Shown one piece after another: positions 6,759 to 6,827 of a DNA stretch of 6,827 bases. The translations under genes and the position numbers were made by a program. The stretch is from Bacillota bacterium (GTDB lineage Bacteria; Bacillota; Clostridia; Lachnospirales; Lachnospiraceae): positions 1 through 6,827 of the forward strand of contig JAFACO010000478.1 in the NCBI GenBank assembly GCA_023425485.1, read 5' to 3'. Within the stretch, counting starts at the first letter, position 1; each line of letters opens with the position of its first letter. Under the pieces are notes generated by a model. It was not told where the DNA came from. It saw only the letters and a program-made list of their open reading frames with translations, and made no database searches.

Positions 6759-6827
6759 TCAGAACCAAGCTCGAAAACCTATGGTTTTCTCGCTGTTTGG
6801 CTCTCGCCAAACAAAAATATATAACAT
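6759..6827. repeat. Tandem structured repeat, copy 2 (cut by window edge)
   Basis: This is the second copy of the 69-nt repeat, 67 of 69 positions identical to copy 1, separated from the first full element by 25 nt (6734-6758). Both internal hairpins are kept (6773-6779/6783-6789 and 6794-6801/6806-6813). Its last 13 nt before the final T, 6814-6826, are the exact reverse complement of 6709-6721 in the first element, a longer match than copy 1 itself has. It ends at the window edge, so its right arm is not visible. Confidence 0.9.

Noticed and set aside
6606..6827. CRISPR array
   Set aside because: Only two copies are visible, the repeat is 69 nt with internal hairpins, and the period of 153 nt is far too long. 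No spacer pattern or cas gene is present.

Overview
The window is low-GC, AT-rich DNA with strong purine-rich Shine-Dalgarno sites and AGA-rich arginine usage. This suggests a Firmicute, most likely a polysaccharide-degrading clostridial or Lachnospiraceae-type bacterium, though a Paenibacillus-like relative is not excluded. Assignment is from composition and protein families only; no marker gene is present.

Positions 1-6579 are a single plus-strand gene cluster with the layout of a carbohydrate (CUT1-type) ABC importer locus. In order it holds: the 3' part of a YIP1-family membrane protein (1-705, open at the left edge); a membrane-anchored DUF5696-type protein with a glycoside-hydrolase-like fold plan (695-2992); two CUT1 permeases (2989-3996 and 3956-4948); and a lipoprotein solute-binding protein (5038-6579). 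The first four genes overlap one another by 11, 4 and 41 nt, so they are probably one translationally coupled transcript. The binding-protein gene is set apart by an 89-nt spacer carrying a perfect 10-bp hairpin and has its own very strong ribosome binding site. No ATPase gene is present, so the importer would need one from elsewhere.

The inferred working model is as follows. The lipoprotein captures an oligosaccharide outside the membrane and the two permeases form the channel. The DUF5696 protein, tethered to the outer face of the membrane, may trim or sense the sugar, and the YIP1 protein assists in the membrane by an unknown mechanism. The substrate cannot be read from the sequence.

Positions 6580-6827 hold no gene. 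They contain a tandem structured repeat: a 69-nt sequence occurs twice, 153 nt apart, with only two differences. The first copy forms the left half of a 128-nt element (6606-6733) bounded by a perfect 10-bp inverted repeat and containing three further stems. The second copy runs off the right edge. This repeat and the DUF5696/YIP1 partnership are the two items most worth following up.
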